From Gammaproteobacteria bacterium (GTDB lineage Bacteria; Pseudomonadota; Gammaproteobacteria; GCA-2400775): a stretch of 40,196 nucleotides of DNA. Numbering within the stretch: the stretch's first letter is position 1; every line of letters begins with the position of its first letter. Below, in pieces: positions 1 to 11,640 of the stretch. The translations under genes were made by a program, and so were the position numbers. The stretch covers positions 972-41,167 of the forward strand of contig JAADIY010000026.1 of assembly GCA_013151045.1 (NCBI GenBank), read 5' to 3'. The notes under the pieces were generated by a model, which was given only the letters and a program-made list of their open reading frames with translations, searched no databases and was not told where the DNA came from.

Positions 1-329
1 CTATAAACACCACTACCATTTGAAGTAGTAGTAGCAATCACTGAATCTACACTACCCGTAAGGTTAAGGCGAACTAGCTCTACCGTAGCGTTGGTAACTG
101 CTGAAACTCCAGTAAAATCTGCCAATACTGCTGGCAAAAAAATATCTAAAAGCTCATCACCAATATTTCTATCTTGGAGCAATACTAAAGCACCACTAGG
201 CGCCAATACTTGGCCTGATAAGGTATTAGCAGGGGCACTACTAAAAGAACCACCGCCCCCGCCACCGCCCCCACACGCGACAAGTAAAACCAAAAACATA
301 GCCATTGAAAAACCACGTAAAAACGACAT
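1..329 (-). CDS. Lipoprotein with polyglycine tether, C-terminus outside window
   Basis: The reading frame starts at ATG 329-327 and stays open to the window edge, giving 109 codons of the N-terminal part. A strong ribosome site (GAGGGAGA) lies just upstream of the start. The protein opens with a short basic and hydrophobic signal (MSFLRGFSMAM) and a lipobox VLLVAC, with the Cys at about residue 19. Eight glycines follow immediately, then a Ser-rich linker. Such a glycine run after the lipidated cysteine is a known flexible tether in exported gammaproteobacterial lipoproteins. The following residues contain a segment SGQVLAPSGA and alternating hydrophobic residues that could begin a beta-sandwich (carboxypeptidase-regulatory or Ig-like) domain, but the domain is cut off. 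The function is unknown. I am confident it is a real lipoprotein gene and unsure of anything beyond the signal region. Confidence 0.75.
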   Translation of the reverse strand, partial: MSFLRGFSMAMFLVLLVACGGGGGGGGSFSSAPANTLSGQVLAPSGALVLLQDRNIGDELLDIFLPAVLADFTGVSAVTNATVELVRLNLTGSVDSVIATTTSNGSGVY

Positions 330-513
330 TAAAATCTCCCTCAATAAATATAAAAACGAAACTTAGTCATTAATTCAAAAACACTTTCTTATTTATAAGA
401 CTGTATCAGTATTTTTCGACTATTTATGCAGGATATTCCCTACAAATTAAAAAATTCGTCACAAAAATGCTTATTTGCAGGTTTGTCGACCATTTGTAGA
501 AATGATTGGTAGT

Positions 514-2730
514 TTAAGTGCTAATGCGACGTGCGCTAACGACATTGGATAATTGGGAGATTTTTGCAAGGACTCGACTAAGGTCATCAATATTGCTTAT
601 TTCTATTGTTAAGCGCATTTTTGCCTGGTTATTGTCCTTATTTGACAAAGTGTTAGCGGCGACGAGGTTGACTCTATTGTTAGCAAAAACTGATGTCACA
701 TCATGTAATAAACCGTGACGGTCATAAGCGATAATTTCTATATCAACACTATAATCTTTATCAGGTTCTTGGCCCCAGGATACTGCTATCAATCGTTGTG
801 GAGATTCCGCACTTAAACGTAAATAGTTACTACAATCACGTCGATGAATACTGACGCCAGCGCCACGAGTAATATAGCCGCCAATCGATTCACCCGGAAT
901 AGGTTTACAACAACGCGCAAGTTGTGTCATTAAATTACCGACACCTTGTACCTTGATATCTCCAGATTCACGCGTTTCGATTACTCTCGTAGGCTTTGGC
1001 AACTCAATTGGAGCCTCTTGAGTCTTTCGATTTAGCAATCGTTCGGCAGTTCTAACAATTTGACCTAATTTAATTTCATTGCGGCCAACACCTGCGTAAA
1101 AGCTGTCTATTTTTGTGCAATTAAATTGCTCAGCTAATTTTTGCGTATTCACTTGATTTAAACCTAATCGATCCAGCTCTCGATCAACCGCTTGTATGCC
1201 AGCAGCCATATTTTGTTCAAAATCTTGCAACCGTAACCAATGTTGTATTTTGCTACGTGCACGTGCAGTTTTAACATAGCCCTGATGTGGGTTTAACCAA
1301 TCTCTACTGGGGCCACCACGTTTAACTGTTAAAATTTCTACGTAGTCACCCGTCGCTAAGGTATAAGTCAGCGGCACCATCAATTGGTTTACCTTTGCAC
1401 CACGGCAACGGTGTCCTACCTCGGTATGAATATGATAAGCAAAATCTACTGGGGTAGCCCCAAGCTCAAGGTCAACAATTTTTCCTTGCGGTGTAATGAC
1501 ATAAACACGATCTGAATGTACTTCTGATTTAAAGCGGTCAACAAAATCACTCGCATCAGAGACTTCTTCCTTCCAATCGAGCAACTGACGCATCCATTGC
1601 AGTTTGTCTTCAAAAGCGCCATCGTGAGTTGCTCCTTCTTTATAAGCCCAATGTGATGCCACACCATGCTCAGCATGTGCATTCATATCATGAGTGCGAA
1701 TTTGTACTTCTACGGTGCGACCATGTGGCCCAATAACAGCAGTGTGTAATGATTGATAATTATTTTTTTTTGGCGTTGCGATATAGTCATCAAACTCGCC
1801 ACGCACATAATTCCATTCTGAGTGAACAACACCTAACACGGCATAACACTGCGCCATATCTTTTACTAACACGCGCACACCCAAGACATCATAGAGTTCG
1901 TGATAGTCGATATTCTTGCGCTGCATTTTTTTCCATATGCTATAAATATGCTTAGGCCGTGCAACAATATCAGCAACTATATTAGCTTCTTTTAATCGAT
2001 TTTCTAAATGCTCCCTCAATGCATCGAGATAATCTTGGCGCTCTACTCGGCGCATCTCCAACATCTTAGCAATACGCTTATAGGTATCAGGCTCAAGGTA
2101 GCGAAATGAAAGATCTTCTAGCTCCCATTTTAATTGCCATATACCTAAACGGTTTGCTAGCGGCGCAAAAATATCTAATGTTTCGCGAGCAATACGTTTT
2201 TGTTTTTGTGGGCGAAGGCAAGACAATGTGCGCATATTATGCAGACGGTCGGCAAGCTTGATTAAAACCACTCGCACGTCTTCTGCCATGGCTAATAACA
2301 TTTTACGAAGACTTTCTGCTTGCGCGTGTTCTTTGAGCATTGCCGGATCATGACCAGGCAATGAATCGATCACATCCATTTTAGTCACACCATCGACCAG
2401 GGTCGCTATGGTGCTACCAAATTCAGCTTTAAGTTCTTCTAGAGTAGTACTGGTATCTTCTGCTACATCATGCAATAAAGCCGCTGCAATAGCTTCGTGA
2501 TCCATCTTAAGACTAGCCAGAATGTTGGCTGCCGCAAGCACATGCTGAAAATAAGGTTCACCCGATGCGCGGGTTTGATCAATATGGGCTTTTTGAGCGA
2601 GATCACTAGCTCGACGAATAATACTGATGTCATGCGGACTGTATACCGAAGCTAAACTGTCTAACCATGTTTCGACATCAAGTCCGCTATCGGTAGTTTC
2701 TATTGGGTGTGTTTCGGCTGCTTGTACCAC
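514..2730 (-). CDS. relA: RelA-type (p)ppGpp synthetase with intact HD domain
   Basis: This 738-aa protein belongs to the RelA/SpoT family, which makes (p)ppGpp from GTP or GDP and ATP during starvation. In order it has an HD hydrolase domain (about 45-195), a synthetase domain (about 250-365), a TGS domain (about 410-475), a zinc-finger/helical part (CC near 645) and a C-terminal ACT domain (about 665-738). The synthetase carries the EFDD motif (312-315) typical of RelA rather than the basic RxKD of SpoT, and length and overall match also favour RelA (E. coli RelA is 744 aa). Unlike E. coli RelA, the HD residues are all present: H63, H87-D88, E91-D92, D161 and N165. It may therefore still hydrolyse (p)ppGpp. 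The start is GTG with a weak ribosome site, because the next in-frame ATG would remove part of the HD domain. Confidence 0.93.
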   Translation of the reverse strand: MVQAAETHPIETTDSGLDVETWLDSLASVYSPHDISIIRRASDLAQKAHIDQTRASGEPYFQHVLAAANILASLKMDHEAIAAALLHDVAEDTSTTLEELKAEFGSTIATLVDGVTKMDVIDSLPGHDPAMLKEHAQAESLRKMLLAMAEDVRVVLIKLADRLHNMRTLSCLRPQKQKRIARETLDIFAPLANRLGIWQLKWELEDLSFRYLEPDTYKRIAKMLEMRRVERQDYLDALREHLENRLKEANIVADIVARPKHIYSIWKKMQRKNIDYHELYDVLGVRVLVKDMAQCYAVLGVVHSEWNYVRGEFDDYIATPKKNNYQSLHTAVIGPHGRTVEVQIRTHDMNAHAEHGVASHWAYKEGATHDGAFEDKLQWMRQLLDWKEEVSDASDFVDRFKSEVHSDRVYVITPQGKIVDLELGATPVDFAYHIHTEVGHRCRGAKVNQLMVPLTYTLATGDYVEILTVKRGGPSRDWLNPHQGYVKTARARSKIQHWLRLQDFEQNMAAGIQAVDRELDRLGLNQVNTQKLAEQFNCTKIDSFYAGVGRNEIKLGQIVRTAERLLNRKTQEAPIELPKPTRVIETRESGDIKVQGVGNLMTQLARCCKPIPGESIGGYITRGAGVSIHRRDCSNYLRLSAESPQRLIAVSWGQEPDKDYSVDIEIIAYDRHGLLHDVTSVFANNRVNLVAANTLSNKDNNQAKMRLTIEISNIDDLSRVLAKISQLSNVVSARRIST

Positions 2731-2845
2731 ACTAAAAACATCTATTTAAATTGTCTAAGACTACAATAACACTGCGTTTTACTTATTGCGACAACTAATT
2801 GAAACAGCGAAATATTGCTTAGCTCAGAGAGAAGAATCAAACTTT

Positions 2846-3352
2846 TTAGGCAGCAACCTGAATTCGATCGCGACCGAATTCTTTGGCTCGGTACAGCTCA
2901 ACATCGGCATTACTAATCATCGTGCTGAGACTGACAGCAATACGATCTGTCACGCCTGCGCTAAAAGTGACATTAATTAATTCATTATGCCAGGACATAG
3001 GCAAATCGCGCATGTCCGTTCGAATAGATTCCAACAATTCATTGCACTTTGATGCTTCTACACCTGGCATGAGTAAACAAAACTCTTCTCCACCGATGCG
3101 TGCAATCATACTATCAGCACATTTTTCCACTAGATAACCAGAAAATATTTTCAATACAGCGTCGCCACAATCATGCCCATAGCCATCGTTGAGTCGTTTA
3201 AAGTAATCGATATCAATTATTGCAACACTAATCGGTGTATTATTTTGGCACGCCTGACCTAGCAATAACTCCCCTTCACGAAACAAATATCTTCTATTGA
3301 ACAGCCCCGTTAAATAATCTTGATTTGCTTCCGCTTCAATTTTTTCTATCAA
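2846..3352 (-). CDS. GGDEF (diguanylate cyclase) domain, truncated from a receiver-GGDEF protein
   Basis: The 168 residues form one complete GGDEF domain, which condenses two GTP into cyclic di-GMP. Visible landmarks are the DxLTGLxNRR entry motif (about 12-21), the metal-binding IDIDYFK segment, and the active-site GGEEF near residue 85-90. The frame ends in YRAKEFGRD, the usual GGDEF C-terminus. No ATG is available; the first possible start is a TTG at 3352 with no convincing ribosome site. The frame is open for 17 more codons upstream to a TAA at 3404-3406, and those codons read as the last helix of a receiver domain (ALEELLCRV). It is therefore probably the surviving output half of a broken response regulator. 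It may or may not be translated alone. It lies between rsd and relA on the same strand. Confidence 0.75.
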   Translation of the reverse strand: MIEKIEAEANQDYLTGLFNRRYLFREGELLLGQACQNNTPISVAIIDIDYFKRLNDGYGHDCGDAVLKIFSGYLVEKCADSMIARIGGEEFCLLMPGVEASKCNELLESIRTDMRDLPMSWHNELINVTFSAGVTDRIAVSLSTMISNADVELYRAKEFGRDRIQVAA

Positions 3353-3466
3353 GTGAATAACATCAAGATTGTGTAAAACTCGGCATAATAATTCTTCTAA
3401 TGCTTAAGCGGTTTCGCGGAAAATGTCGCCTTCGCTTCACTCTCCTTGACAGTCAGCAGAGGTTAC
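3353..3466 (-). pseudogene. Frameshifted C-terminal remnant of a receiver (REC) domain
   Basis: Upstream of the GGDEF domain, one frame reads FSAKPL and the next frame reads ALEELLCRVLHNL. Joined, they give the canonical end of a receiver domain: the conserved Lys-Pro dipeptide followed by the last helix (KPFALEELLxRV in OmpR-like proteins). The junction lies at about 3403-3410 and would need a net two-base insertion or one-base loss to repair. The rest of the roughly 110-residue receiver domain is missing, since the rsd stop codon lies only about 60 bp further upstream. This indicates both a deletion and a frameshift. The reading is based on motif recognition, not on alignment. Confidence 0.55.
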
Positions 3467-3468
3467 GA

Positions 3469-3906
3469 CTATCCAACCATTGCTCTGATAACTTGATCTT
3501 CCAACTCAATACGGTCAGCTAATGTTTCACCAAGAGTAGATAGATCTGTTCTCAAATGATTAAGTTCGTCAGTATCAGGAATTGTCTCTGGGTGGTCGTA
3601 TTTATCATTGAACTCAAGAATAGAGTCCGTGCACTTTGAAATACGCGGGAAAGCTTTTTCGGCAACGTCAATAACGGCTTTACGTCGCTCACGCTTTTCA
3701 TCAAAATATTGGTATAACTTAAAGTGTGCGGTCGCAGTGTAATCGATTAGTGATTCACAAAAACGCTGCAAAAGCACGGGTACTGCTGCATCGCCAACCT
3801 GAGGTGGATGCGTTGCTATCTCGTTATACAAAGAAAGTAAGTGCGTGCGGGTTACTACTAAATCATCAATAGAATTATGTGTCACTGTACGGCGTTCATT
3901 ATCCAT
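3469..3906 (-). CDS. rsd: Regulator of sigma-70, Rsd/AlgQ family
   Basis: The 145-aa helical protein matches the Rsd/AlgQ family, anti-sigma factors that bind region 4 of the housekeeping sigma factor and shift RNA polymerase towards alternative sigmas. The family pattern FCxSLIDYTAxxHFKLYQ is visible in the middle, preceded by a helix beginning RTHLLSLYNEI and followed by a C-terminal helix with LADRIELEDQVI. Length agrees with E. coli Rsd (158 aa). I chose ATG 3906-3904, preceded by AAAGG at good spacing, over a GTG eight codons upstream. It lies upstream of the GGDEF remnant and relA on the same strand. In E. coli, Rsd also stimulates the hydrolase activity of SpoT, so the proximity to an HD-intact RelA enzyme is noteworthy. 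Confidence 0.88.
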   Translation of the reverse strand: MDNERRTVTHNSIDDLVVTRTHLLSLYNEIATHPPQVGDAAVPVLLQRFCESLIDYTATAHFKLYQYFDEKRERRKAVIDVAEKAFPRISKCTDSILEFNDKYDHPETIPDTDELNHLRTDLSTLGETLADRIELEDQVIRAMVG

Positions 3907-4101
3907 TAGATTACCTTTTATTGTTATCACGTAACTATCTACTGTGGGCTATAACGAGCGCGTCAATTTATTGCCTAAATCGCTCTTCCTCCCACCCCTG
4001 ACACTACTAATACAATTCTCATGCCAATACGATAAAAATAATCTATAGAAACAACCAAGACGCACCACACATCGAACCATCATGCCAGCTATGATGCCTT
4101 T

Positions 4102-4338
4102 CTATACCTTGGTATCGATTAACGATCCAATTAATTCGTTTGTGGTGTTCACCACCTCTGACGAAGCTTGAACCTGCTGTTCAGCCTGCCGCAGATCAAC
4201 GACTGCACGGGTAACATCACCTACAGTGCTGTCTTTGTTAGCCACAGCACCGCTAATCTCATTTGCACTTTTTTGGGTCTGCCCCAATCCGCGCTGTATA
4301 CCCAACAATCCGTTATTAAACGCACTGTCAATTCTCAT
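4102..4338 (-). CDS. Small flagellar rod/hook-like protein of unknown function
   Basis: The 78-aa protein begins MRIDSAFNNGLLGIQRG and ends VVNTTNELIGSLIDTKV. Both ends resemble the heptad-rich terminal helices of flagellar axial proteins (FlgE/FlgG type: N-terminal AxxGI..., C-terminal VIxTxDELLGTLI). The middle rod or hook body is absent, so only the two coiled-coil ends are joined through a short linker. Small proteins of this layout are scattered in gammaproteobacterial genomes without a proven role. A good ribosome site (AAGGA, seven bases before ATG 4338-4336) supports the start. No other flagellar gene is present here. It could be a chaperone-like or accessory axial component; this is inference. 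Confidence 0.6.
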   Translation of the reverse strand: MRIDSAFNNGLLGIQRGLGQTQKSANEISGAVANKDSTVGDVTRAVVDLRQAEQQVQASSEVVNTTNELIGSLIDTKV

Positions 4339-4502
4339 GGCGTATCCTTCGGTATGCCCCCCGAATCAAGCCAATCACATCGTGTGATTTTGCCTGCGTC
4401 GCCTATTATTCATGTCAGCTTCTTTTCCGACTTATAGTGATTAACGACCAAAAACCGTCAAACTTTAGGCGCAACCAAAAATTTAGATCGTAAAATAGGG
4501 TT

Positions 4503-6536
<2,034 letters not shown>

Positions 6537-6575
6537 TTAAGTAGCAATGCGGGATAGTGCAAAATGCATAAGAAT

Positions 6576-7580
6576 CTAAAGATTCAATTGACCTTGCTGC
6601 CATTTATTCTTTGACTGAACTTTAGGTTGCACTGGGCGCTTACTATAAAACTCATGAATGGATTCCTTGATCAGATTAGCACCTTGTGAAGTCAAAGTAC
6701 CTCGCTGACTATCGCGTAACTCACCGCCTAAGCGTTTCGCAAGTTGATTACCCACATCAAGCAAGCTCTCAAATGTCTGGACATTATTGTTTGCGCCAGG
6801 CAGTAACATAAACAGGGTAACGCCGTTGGTGTTAGTCTGCTCCATAGTACTAGGATTAAATGTGCCTGGCTCAACCATATTCGCCGCGCTAAACTGAATT
6901 GACTCACCCTCTTCACTACAATCATATGAGTGAAAAATATCGCGATCACCGTGCTGCAAGCCTACTTCGTTGAATGCTTCCAGCAACTGACCACCATGGA
7001 ATTCACGCCCCGATTTAGCCACAACATGAACACTAACAACCATTTCTGGATTCTCAGGTAAGGTGGCTTGATTAGCGGGTGATCTATCTTGCAGTGACCT
7101 TAACTCATCAACCGTTGCTGATTGTTGCGCGTATTCTTCATCGATATCAGCTATTTCCGAAACTACAGTTAAATCATCTTCAAGCTCATCTTCTCTAACT
7201 AGCTTAGCTAGTTGATCAAGCTCATCACCAAAGATATCTTCATCAACATCCGCAGCGCTTAACTCTTGATCAATGTGCTTTCGTCCAGTGACATCGTGAT
7301 TAGAGAAGTGAGCTTGATCATATGTTGTTTCATTATCTTGAGTTTCAGCAATATCTGCTGCGCGCGCGACTGTTTCGTGCTGATCGCTAATATCAGTCAG
7401 TTGATCAATATCAGATACCGCTCGCTCAACCGACGATGCATCGTCAGCATCAATTTGTTCCCAACGAACGTCGTCATGACCAAAGCTCGATTCATCTTCT
7501 ATATGACGTTGATACCACAAATAGCCGCCAATGCCTATCAAAGATAAACCTACTACGCATAAGATAATAGTCATTAGCAT
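6576..7580 (-). CDS. zipA: Cell division protein ZipA
   Basis: The 334-aa protein has the ZipA plan: a short periplasmic start, one N-terminal membrane segment (about 4-22, IILCVVGLSLIGIGGYLWY), a long acidic variable linker (about 30-175), and a C-terminal FtsZ-binding domain (about 180-320) with VVSVHVVAKSGREFHGGQLLEAF-type strands and TLFMLLPG. ZipA anchors the FtsZ ring to the inner membrane. The linker is rich in Asp and Glu rather than Pro and Gln as in E. coli. The start ATG 7580 lies four bases after the smc stop, with AGGGTG as ribosome site; an ATG two codons in is a possible alternative. Co-transcription with smc is very likely. Confidence 0.93.
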   Translation of the reverse strand: MLMTIILCVVGLSLIGIGGYLWYQRHIEDESSFGHDDVRWEQIDADDASSVERAVSDIDQLTDISDQHETVARAADIAETQDNETTYDQAHFSNHDVTGRKHIDQELSAADVDEDIFGDELDQLAKLVREDELEDDLTVVSEIADIDEEYAQQSATVDELRSLQDRSPANQATLPENPEMVVSVHVVAKSGREFHGGQLLEAFNEVGLQHGDRDIFHSYDCSEEGESIQFSAANMVEPGTFNPSTMEQTNTNGVTLFMLLPGANNNVQTFESLLDVGNQLAKRLGGELRDSQRGTLTSQGANLIKESIHEFYSKRPVQPKVQSKNKWQQGQLNL

Positions 7581-7584
7581 TGCA

Positions 7585-10500
7585 TCACCCTGTAGCGCGG
7601 CCGTCCGTCATGGCTACTGCCTCGTCAACATCAACAGCAACTAAACGTGACACCCCAGGTTCGTTCATCGTCACACCAAGCAACTGATCTGCCAATTCCA
7701 TAGTGACTTTATTATGACTGACAAAGATAAACTGAACCGTTTTTGACATTTCTTTAACCAGTTCACAGAAGCGTCCAACGTTGGCATCATCCAGCGGTGC
7801 ATCAACCTCATCGAGCATACAAAACGGTGCTGGTGTGAGCTCAAAAATTGCAAACACCATCGCCACCGCCGTTAACGCTTTCTCACCACCGGATAACAAT
7901 TGAATCGTACTATTACGTTTACCAGGTGGCTGCGCCATCACTGTTACACCCGTATCCAACAAATCAGTACCGGTCATTTCAAGATACGCTTCACCACCAC
8001 CGAATAAGCGTGGAAACTTCTCTTTAATACCACTATTCACTTTATCGAAGGTTTCTTTAAAGCGTAGTCGAGTCTCACCATCAATCTTACCGATAGCCTC
8101 TTCTAAAGTGGCAATGGCTTCAGTTAAATCTTCATTCTGTGCGTCAAGATAAGTCTTACGTTCAGTTTCTGACTTATATTCATCAATAGCTGCCAAATTA
8201 ACCGGCTCTAGTCGACGAATTTTTGCATCAATTTTCTCTAGTCGCTGTTGCCACAAAACATCATCAGCATCTTCTGGCAGTGACTCTACAACTTCTTCTA
8301 CCTTATAGCCGCTCTCTTCAACTTGCTCGACTATGGTATCGGTACGCACTTTAAGCTCGCCCATGTGTACACGGGAGGATTCTAAACGTGTGCGCACTTT
8401 CTCAATTTTTTGATCAATTTCATGGCGTCGTTTATCCAGCGACATTAACTCATTATCAAGCGTGGCAACGGCATCACGGGCTTTATTTAAAGACGCTTCT
8501 ACTTGCAAACGTTGTTCAAGTTTCTGCTCCAAGTCAGCAGAAAACTTCTCTATGGGCTCGTCTGCTGTTGTCAGTGAAAGCTGCAGTTGTTCTCGACGTG
8601 AGCCAATAGTCTGCAACTGTTCAGTCATACGCTCCAAACTTTGCTTGGTTAAGCGCAGTTGAGTACGCATAGACTCTACACTCAATGCTAGCTGATGCTT
8701 TGCGTCTCGGTCGGTTTGAGATTGAGTTCGCAGACTAGCAAGCTGCGAAACATGGCCGTCTCGCTCCTGGCTTAGACTGCTGCGACTAATATCCACTTGC
8801 TCAGTTTCGCTGAGCGCTTCATACAAGCGTAGCTGCACATTACCCAGCTCATTTTCTGTCGTTTCAAGGCCTACGCTAACTTCTTTTAGCTGTACTTGCA
8901 TTTGCTCAAGCCGTGATCGACGCTGCGCCAAATGTGCTTTCTTACCACTTAACTGTTCACGTAACTTAGCATGCTCAGACGAAATAGTGGCTAACTCTGC
9001 TTGTAGGTTCTCTCGTGCAGCTTCTGTGTTATCAATTTCTTCCGCAACGCCCATCAACTGCGTCTTTTGTGATTCAATTTCACTGTCTACGCTATCAGAT
9101 TGGCTCTGTAGATGCTGAATCACTTTTTCACGTGCCAGTACACCCGCAGCTTCGTCATTAGGCTTCAGTACTCGCACCCAAGATGGGCCGAACCAAATCC
9201 CTGCACGCGTAACAACTGAATCACCTTCAGCTAAACGAGAGCGAATAGCTAAGGCCTGATCAATAGAGTCACAAACGCTAACGCGCGACAATAGGTTTAA
9301 TACTGGTTCTGGGGCCTTAACCTTACTTGCTAAGCTATCAGTATTTGAAGCACTCGATGTCTTTAACTGGCTACCAGCTAGACTCAGCAGTTCAAGTTCA
9401 CCTTGCTCGAGCTTATCTAATACTTGAGCATAACTATCCAAATCATCAACACATACCGCCTGCAAATGGAAATCGAGCACCGACTCAACAGCCTGCTCCC
9501 AGCCCTCATCTACGTCAACAATGTTTGCTAAACGTTTTGCATCAGCAAGGCCACTTTGCTCTAACCATTCTCCGACTTGCTCTTGCTGACCACCCAAGGC
9601 TGCCTGTTGCAAGCCTTGTAGAGAAGCGAGTTCATGCGTCAATTTTTGGCGTTGCCCACGTTTTTGTTCTAGGTCTTGCTCAAACGTCGCTTGCTTTTGA
9701 CGTTGCTCGCTGAGTGTTTGTCCGTAAGTTTCTAAACGCTGGCGCGCATTACCCAATTTATCGCTTGCTGCTATCGAAGCAGTTTCCAGTTTTTCAATTT
9801 CCGCTTCATCATCAGACAAATTAATGCCGGCAATTTCACTGTCTAAACGTTCATTCTGTTGAGTAAACTGACTGCGACGTTGCTCAAGATGACGTCCACG
9901 CTCACGTTCTACTTCGGCCACACGCTGCTGTTCTGCGCTTTTTGCTGTTATGATATCCCAGGCTTCTTGCCAAGTATTCATCAATGCTTCTAATTCTGCC
10001 AAAGCGGAAACATTGGCTTGTTCGCTTTCCGTCAGTTGTTCTAAGCGCGGTTCGTTTTCAGTTAAACTCTGCTGTAATTCTATTACCTTACTATTGTCTT
10101 GCTCAATGTGAGCATTAGCATGTGCCCAAGCATGCTCTGCACTTTCTAGTTCGGATTTTTGTTGCGCTTTTTTATCTTTCGCACTATTTACTGACTCTTC
10201 AAGTCTTGCGATATCTGCACCTAACTCATAATAGCGAGCCTGAACAGTATTCAGTTCGGCATCGTCTTCGCCTCTTTGTTGACGCTGCTTTTCTGTGCTC
10301 GTTTCAACACTCCGCAATTCTGCCTGTTCTTCCTCTAGCTTATTTTCATCTTCGCGCAGACTAACAAGCTGCTTTTCAACATCAATTTGTAAGGTTTGCC
10401 AACGCAGCACCAAAGCCTGTGCTTTAATTTCTCGAGACTCTTGCTTTAATATTTTGTATTGTTCAGCAGCCTTAGCTTGGCGATCAAGCACACCAATACG

Positions 10501-11109
10501 CTTGCCGATTTCTTCACGAATGTCGCTTAAACGACTGAGATTTTCGTGGGTATGACGCAAACGCGTTTCGGTTTCACGACGGCGCTCTTTATATTTGGAG
10601 ATACCGGCGGCTTCTTCTAATAAGTTGCGCAACTCATCTGGCTTTGCCTCAATGAGACGCGAAATCATCCCTTGCTCAATAATCGCATAGCTACGCGGGC
10701 CTAAACCGGTGCCCATGAAAATATCGGTGACATCACGACGACGACAACGAGTACCGTTGAGAAAATAGGTGGATTGCGATTCTCTGGTCAGTAAACGCCG
10801 TATCGAGATTTCATTATAAGCGGCATATTGACCGCCTGCCGCGCCATCGCTGTTATCAAAAACCAGCTCGATCGATGCTTGGCCTACTGGCTTTCTCGTA
10901 CTTGATCCATTAAAAATGACATCGGTCATCGATTCGCCACGTAGATGCTTGGCTGAGCTTTCGCCCATCACCCAGCGCACCGCGTCGATAATATTTGATT
11001 TACCACAGCCATTTGGGCCAACAACACCAATTAAATCACCAGGCATTGACACACTAGTTGGGTCGACAAAGGATTTAAATCCTGAGAGTTTGATTTTTTT
11101 TAAGCGCAT
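7585..11109 (-). CDS. smc: Chromosome segregation protein SMC
   Basis: The 1174-aa ATPase belongs to the SMC condensin family, which loops and compacts DNA with ScpA/ScpB. Walker A is at residues 31-38 (GPNGCGKS). Long coiled coils rich in Glu, Gln, Leu and Arg flank a hinge near 510-640. The C-terminal head has the ABC signature [12 protein letters not shown] and Walker [14 protein letters not shown], followed by the D-loop and the FVSHN switch histidine. Length fits bacterial SMC. Its presence together with ZipA suggests a lineage that uses SMC-ScpAB rather than only MukBEF. The gene heads the zipA-ligA operon and is divergent from queF. Confidence 0.97.
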   Translation of the reverse strand: MRLKKIKLSGFKSFVDPTSVSMPGDLIGVVGPNGCGKSNIIDAVRWVMGESSAKHLRGESMTDVIFNGSSTRKPVGQASIELVFDNSDGAAGGQYAAYNEISIRRLLTRESQSTYFLNGTRCRRRDVTDIFMGTGLGPRSYAIIEQGMISRLIEAKPDELRNLLEEAAGISKYKERRRETETRLRHTHENLSRLSDIREEIGKRIGVLDRQAKAAEQYKILKQESREIKAQALVLRWQTLQIDVEKQLVSLREDENKLEEEQAELRSVETSTEKQRQQRGEDDAELNTVQARYYELGADIARLEESVNSAKDKKAQQKSELESAEHAWAHANAHIEQDNSKVIELQQSLTENEPRLEQLTESEQANVSALAELEALMNTWQEAWDIITAKSAEQQRVAEVERERGRHLEQRRSQFTQQNERLDSEIAGINLSDDEAEIEKLETASIAASDKLGNARQRLETYGQTLSEQRQKQATFEQDLEQKRGQRQKLTHELASLQGLQQAALGGQQEQVGEWLEQSGLADAKRLANIVDVDEGWEQAVESVLDFHLQAVCVDDLDSYAQVLDKLEQGELELLSLAGSQLKTSSASNTDSLASKVKAPEPVLNLLSRVSVCDSIDQALAIRSRLAEGDSVVTRAGIWFGPSWVRVLKPNDEAAGVLAREKVIQHLQSQSDSVDSEIESQKTQLMGVAEEIDNTEAARENLQAELATISSEHAKLREQLSGKKAHLAQRRSRLEQMQVQLKEVSVGLETTENELGNVQLRLYEALSETEQVDISRSSLSQERDGHVSQLASLRTQSQTDRDAKHQLALSVESMRTQLRLTKQSLERMTEQLQTIGSRREQLQLSLTTADEPIEKFSADLEQKLEQRLQVEASLNKARDAVATLDNELMSLDKRRHEIDQKIEKVRTRLESSRVHMGELKVRTDTIVEQVEESGYKVEEVVESLPEDADDVLWQQRLEKIDAKIRRLEPVNLAAIDEYKSETERKTYLDAQNEDLTEAIATLEEAIGKIDGETRLRFKETFDKVNSGIKEKFPRLFGGGEAYLEMTGTDLLDTGVTVMAQPPGKRNSTIQLLSGGEKALTAVAMVFAIFELTPAPFCMLDEVDAPLDDANVGRFCELVKEMSKTVQFIFVSHNKVTMELADQLLGVTMNEPGVSRLVAVDVDEAVAMTDGRATG

Positions 11110-11202
11110 TCCACTTCTATTATTATGAGGAGATCAATTATAAAGCTCATAGTTGCTACAATCATTCGGTACAATAGGCATTTACCTAATAATACTGAGA
11201 TC

Positions 11203-11592
11203 ATGACAACAACACCGAGCAAATTACTGGAAACATTCCCAAACCCAAATCCCGAAAGAGATTATACGATACGGATTCATACCCCAGAATTCACCTGTCT
11301 GTGTCCTAAGACCGGACAACCTGATTTTGCCACAATCGACATCGAGTATGTACCGGAAAATGCATGCATCGAACTTAAGTCATTGAAACTATACGTTTGG
11401 TCATTTCGTGAGGAAGGCGCATTCCACGAAGCAATCACTAATTCCATACTCGGCGACCTCGTTACAGCGTGTGCACCAAGGTTTATGCGGATCAGCGCTA
11501 AGTTTAATGTTCGCGGCGGCATTTATACCACCGTAGTGGTCGAACATCGAGCTGATGGCTGGGCTCCGCAGCAAGCTGTCACTTTGCCATAA
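11203..11592 (+). CDS. queF: NADPH-dependent 7-cyano-7-deazaguanine reductase QueF
   Basis: The 129-aa enzyme reduces preQ0 to preQ1 in queuosine biosynthesis for tRNA. It is the short unimodular type (YkvM-like). The catalytic motif CPKTGQPDF carries the nucleophile C34 and D41, followed by the NADPH-binding ELKSLKLY (57-64) and the FHE motif (H75). The C-terminal [11 protein letters not shown] strand is typical. I chose ATG 11203 because the upstream 26 codons of the longer frame are not family-like. The gene is transcribed divergently from smc; the intervening 93 bp must hold both promoters. Confidence 0.95.
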   Translation: MTTTPSKLLETFPNPNPERDYTIRIHTPEFTCLCPKTGQPDFATIDIEYVPENACIELKSLKLYVWSFREEGAFHEAITNSILGDLVTACAPRFMRISAKFNVRGGIYTTVVVEHRADGWAPQQAVTLP

Positions 11593-11640
11593 CTGCGTTC
11601 TATTACTGACTTAGCACCACCAAATCTTATCCATTACGGC

